64,000 bases of DNA, taken from Methylobacterium sp. E-066 (GTDB lineage Bacteria > Pseudomonadota > Alphaproteobacteria > Rhizobiales > Beijerinckiaceae). The notes under the pieces were generated by a model. It saw only the letters and a list, made by a program, of their open reading frames with translations, searched no databases and had not been told where the DNA came from. The translations under genes and the position numbers were made by a program. This document shows positions 61,571-64,000 of the stretch, in pieces (within the stretch, counting starts at the first letter, position 1; every line of letters begins with the position of its first letter). The stretch lies in contig NZ_JAKSYO010000118.1 of NCBI RefSeq assembly GCF_022829635.1, positions 22,077 through 86,076 of the forward strand. The letters are read 5' to 3'.

Positions 61571-61921
61571 TTACTCGCAGACTTCGACGCGACGGTAGGT
61601 GAACTCGCCGTCGCCGAGCCACTCCTTGCGGCGCTCGTAGTGGCAGATCGGGCCGCGGCGCTCGCGCACCACCACGGTCTCGGGCTCCTCGACCAGGACG
61701 CGGCGCGGGCGATACTCCGGCGGCGGGGGCGGCGGCTGGTTGGCGCCGTTGATCAGGGCGCTCCCGACCACGCCGCCGACCACGCCGGCCGCAAGGCCGC
61801 CGACGATCGCACCGGTCTGGTCGCGGGCGGTGGCCGGGGCGACGGCCCCGAGCACCAGGGTCGCGGCGAGGGCGGCGGCCCCGGCGCGGATCGTCGTGAA
61901 GGAACCGTTCGTGGACACGCG
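61571..61921 (-). CDS. Exported glycine-zipper protein of unknown function
   Basis: 116 aa if started at GTG 61921 (GGGAG nine bases upstream); ATG 61927 or 61957 are alternatives. Signal peptide (AGAAALAATLVLGAVAPATA), then a glycine-zipper helix (GAIVGGLAAGVVGGVVGSAL), a Pro-rich spacer, and a basic Arg/Glu tail with two cysteines (PICHYE, VEVCE). Such proteins are common in the envelope of Hyphomicrobiales. Confidence 0.75.
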   Translation of the reverse strand, partial: RVSTNGSFTTIRAGAAALAATLVLGAVAPATARDQTGAIVGGLAAGVVGGVVGSALINGANQPPPPPPEYRPRRVLVEEPETVVVRERRGPICHYERRKEWLGDGEFTYRRVEVCE

Positions 61922-62004
61922 CAACATCTCCCGTTCGTGTTGAGGATGATCCAACACCGGGACGATTAAAAATCTCCGAAGCGGCGCTTTGCGATGGCGC
62001 GGGT

Positions 62005-62676
62005 TCAGAGCAACCCGTCGAGCGAACCGATCACGCTTGTGGGGGCGAGGTCGGCGTATTCGTCCGGCAGCCCCCTGCGGTTCACCCAGGCGGTCCGGAA
62101 CCCGAAGGCGCAGGCGCCGGCCACGTCCCAGCGATTCGAGGAGCAGAACAGCACGTCCGCCTCCCCGACCGCGAGCCGGGTGAGCGCGGTCCGGTAGGCG
62201 TCGGGGTGGGTCTTGAACACCTGCGCGTCGTCCACCGAGAGCACCGCGTCGAGATGGTCGGCGAGGCCCGCCGAGGCCACGGCGCGGTCGACCATGGCGG
62301 CGTTGCCGTTGGTCAGCACCGCCGTGCGCAAGCCCCGCTTCTGCAGCACCGCCAGCACATTCGGCACCTCCGGGTAGGCGTCGAGGTCGCGATAGGCGTC
62401 GAGCAGCTTCTCACGCAGGCCGGGATCCACGCCCGGATGCAGCGCCAGGGCGTGATCGAGGGCGCGCACGGTGAGGTCCCAGAAGGCGGCGTAGCGGCCC
62501 ATCAGCGACAGGGTCCAGCTGTATTCCAGCTGCTTGTTGCGCCAGACTTCGGAGAGGTGGTCGGCATCCGGCCCGACCAGCTCGGCGTAGCGCTGGACCG
62601 CGGCGTTCACGTCGAACAGCGTGCCGTAGGCGTCGAACACGACGGCCTTCACGCCTGCGAGCAGGTCCTTGGTCAT
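62005..62676 (-). CDS. L-2-haloacid dehalogenase, type II (HAD superfamily)
   Basis: 223 aa, typical for the family. Nucleophile Asp15 in FDAYGTLFDV, WRNKQLEYSW (halide/substrate contact), LTNGN, Lys155 in VFKTHPDAY, and FCSSNRWDVAGA. These residues make true haloacid dehalogenase activity likely rather than a generic phosphatase. Hydrolyses 2-haloacids such as chloroacetate to hydroxyacids with inversion. No haloalkane gene is adjacent in intact form. Lies 80 bases downstream of murJ on the same strand. Confidence 0.92.
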   Translation of the reverse strand: MTKDLLAGVKAVVFDAYGTLFDVNAAVQRYAELVGPDADHLSEVWRNKQLEYSWTLSLMGRYAAFWDLTVRALDHALALHPGVDPGLREKLLDAYRDLDAYPEVPNVLAVLQKRGLRTAVLTNGNAAMVDRAVASAGLADHLDAVLSVDDAQVFKTHPDAYRTALTRLAVGEADVLFCSSNRWDVAGACAFGFRTAWVNRRGLPDEYADLAPTSVIGSLDGLL

Positions 62677-62756
62677 GGCGTTCCTCACTGGGCGCTCGGG
62701 GACGATGTGGGACTCGCAGGCGCGGCGGCGAGCCCGGCTCGATGGGACGGGCTCTC

Positions 62757-64000
62757 TCAGGCCCGGCGCAGACGCAGGCCGAACAGGTGCAGCAGGCCGG
62801 CCAGCAGGCCGCCATAGATCGCCGCTCCGGCCAGCCCCAGCACTGCCAGCACGGCGATCTCGCGCCCGTGCGACAGGGCCGGTACCAGCGCCTCGGCGAG
62901 GCCCTGGCCGTAGATGGCCACGCCCGCCAGGGCGAGGCAGGCGAGTCCGACGCCCAGCACCGTGAGGCCCAAGGTGCGGCCCGGCGCCGTCCAGCCGCAG
63001 CGCTTGGCCAGGACGACGAGGATCAGCAGGTTCACCCACTGGCTGACCGCCGTCGCCAGCGCCAGGCCAGTGACGCCATAGGGTCCGGTGAGCCAGAGCT
63101 TCAGCGCGACGTTGACGAGAATCGCCGTCAGCGACGCCCAAAGCGGGGTCTTGGTGTCCTGCCGGGCGTAGAAGCTCGCGACCGCACTGCGCACCAGCAC
63201 CACGGCCGGCAGGGCGAGCCCGTAGGCGGCCAGCACCGAGGCGGCCCGGGACGCATCCTCGGCGCTGAAGGCGCCGCGCTGGAACAGGGCCGCCATGATC
63301 AGGCCCGGGATGGTCAGGAACGCCACCGTGAACGGCGCCGACAGGGCCAGAGAGAACCCCGCCGCCCGGTTCTGCGCCGCATGCGCGCCGGCGACGTCGC
63401 CGGAGGCGAGCCGCCGGCTCATCTCCGGCAGGAGCACGGTGCCGGCCGCGATGGCGATCACCCCGAACGGCAGCTGGTAGAGCCGGTCGGCATAGTACAG
63501 GGCCGAGACCGCCCCGGTGGGCAGCCAGCTGGCGATGATCGTGTCGGCGAAGGTGGCGATCTGGAACCCGGCCGCCCCGATCACCGCGGGCCCGAGCACG
63601 ACGAAGAACCGCTTCAGCGCCGGGTCGGGGCGCGGCACGGCGAGGTCCGGCATCACCCGGGCCCGGCGGCAGCCCCACCACAGCAGGCCGAATTGCAGCA
63701 CCCCCGAGACCGCGACGCCCCAGGCGGCCGCGTAGGCGGCGTTGGGGAACAGGAAGCTCAGCGACAGGGCCGCCAGCATCGCGAGGTTGAGCAGCACCGG
63801 GGCGCCTGCCGCCACGGCGAAGTGCCGGTGGGCGTTGAGGATGCCCGACAGCAGCGTCACCAGGGTCATGAACAGCAGGTACGGGAAGGTGATCCGGGTC
63901 AGCGCCACCGCGAGCTGGAAGCGCTCGCCATCCTCGGCAAAGCCCGGCGCCAGGGCGTGGACCACCCAGGGCATCGCCGGCAGGGCGAGGTTCAGCAGCA
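62757..64000 (-). CDS. murJ: Lipid II flippase MurJ (MviN), C-terminal part
   Basis: Partial: the 5' end lies beyond the right edge; about 414 codons are visible of roughly 510-520 usual. Many membrane segments in the MOP-flippase pattern. Family pieces: ITFPYLLFMTLVTLLSGILN, YYADRLYQLPFGVIAIAAGT and SFYARQDTKTPLWASL. Flips undecaprenyl-linked lipid II across the inner membrane. Confidence 0.94.
   Translation of the reverse strand, partial: LLNLALPAMPWVVHALAPGFAEDGERFQLAVALTRITFPYLLFMTLVTLLSGILNAHRHFAVAAGAPVLLNLAMLAALSLSFLFPNAAYAAAWGVAVSGVLQFGLLWWGCRRARVMPDLAVPRPDPALKRFFVVLGPAVIGAAGFQIATFADTIIASWLPTGAVSALYYADRLYQLPFGVIAIAAGTVLLPEMSRRLASGDVAGAHAAQNRAAGFSLALSAPFTVAFLTIPGLIMAALFQRGAFSAEDASRAASVLAAYGLALPAVVLVRSAVASFYARQDTKTPLWASLTAILVNVALKLWLTGPYGVTGLALATAVSQWVNLLILVVLAKRCGWTAPGRTLGLTVLGVGLACLALAGVAIYGQGLAEALVPALSHGREIAVLAVLGLAGAAIYGGLLAGLLHLFGLRLRRA

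Noticed and set aside
1..64000. CRISPR array, prophage, integrative element or rRNA operon
   Set aside because: No regularly spaced direct repeats, phage structural genes, integrase, transposase or rRNA sequence found by reading both strands.

Overview
This is a GC-rich, tightly packed chromosomal window from an alphaproteobacterium of the Hyphomicrobiales, most likely Methylobacterium or a close relative. Supporting signs are a circularly permuted two-piece tmRNA with the tag ANDNFASVAVAA next to an alphaproteobacterial-type SspB, the hflK-hflC-degP and thyA-folA sets, the fumC-DUF4169-RHH arrangement, a TsaE-sugar kinase fusion, an IalB-family protein, and several families of palindromic intergenic repeats. 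I see no rRNA, CRISPR array, intact prophage or intact insertion sequence. Genus assignment is inference from gene content.

Layout. 1-3.8 kb: a decayed alpha/beta-hydrolase fragment, tRNA-Arg(ACG), a murU-like nucleotidyltransferase behind a tsaE-amgK fusion (tRNA modification plus peptidoglycan recycling), and cyanase. 4-7.3 kb: an RND efflux pump with no adaptor gene beside it. 7.5-25.3 kb: the main accessory block. It holds an SfnB/DszC-type flavin monooxygenase, a complete ribose-type (CUT2) ABC transporter, an NtaA/DmoA-type luciferase-like monooxygenase coupled to a branched-chain-amino-acid-type (LIV) ABC transporter, a second SfnB/DszC-type protein, and a second CUT2 transporter split over two convergent transcripts. 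This looks like a system that scavenges an organosulfur (or chelator/amine-like) compound and cleaves it oxidatively. The substrate cannot be read from the sequence, and no flavin reductase or regulator lies inside the block.

25.6-35 kb: M48 protease/DUF898 pair, TerB-like protein, cstA-ybdD, a 3-hydroxyisobutyrate-dehydrogenase-like enzyme, divergent miaA/serB and a DUF1640-like coiled-coil protein. 35-43.4 kb: envelope quality control (degP, hflC, hflK), folate/thymidylate genes, a CPBP protease, and tmRNA beside its likely adaptor gene sspB, followed by three tiny membrane proteins. 43.4-50.3 kb: cytochrome P450, fumarase C, DUF4169/RHH, ParB-like and PRC-barrel proteins, MepA, then a spot where remnants of msrA and of a PAS sensor lie back to back. 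50.4-55.6 kb: mostly small poorly characterised genes. 55.7-64 kb: argH, a TlpA-like thioredoxin, an orphan RHH-like protein, nhaA, a NodU/CmcH-type carbamoyltransferase, a type II haloacid dehalogenase, and murJ running off the right edge.

Peptidoglycan is a recurring theme (AmgK/MurU recycling, MepA, MurJ), but these genes are scattered and probably not co-regulated. Six families of inverted-repeat elements sit in intergenic gaps; three of these families occur more than once.
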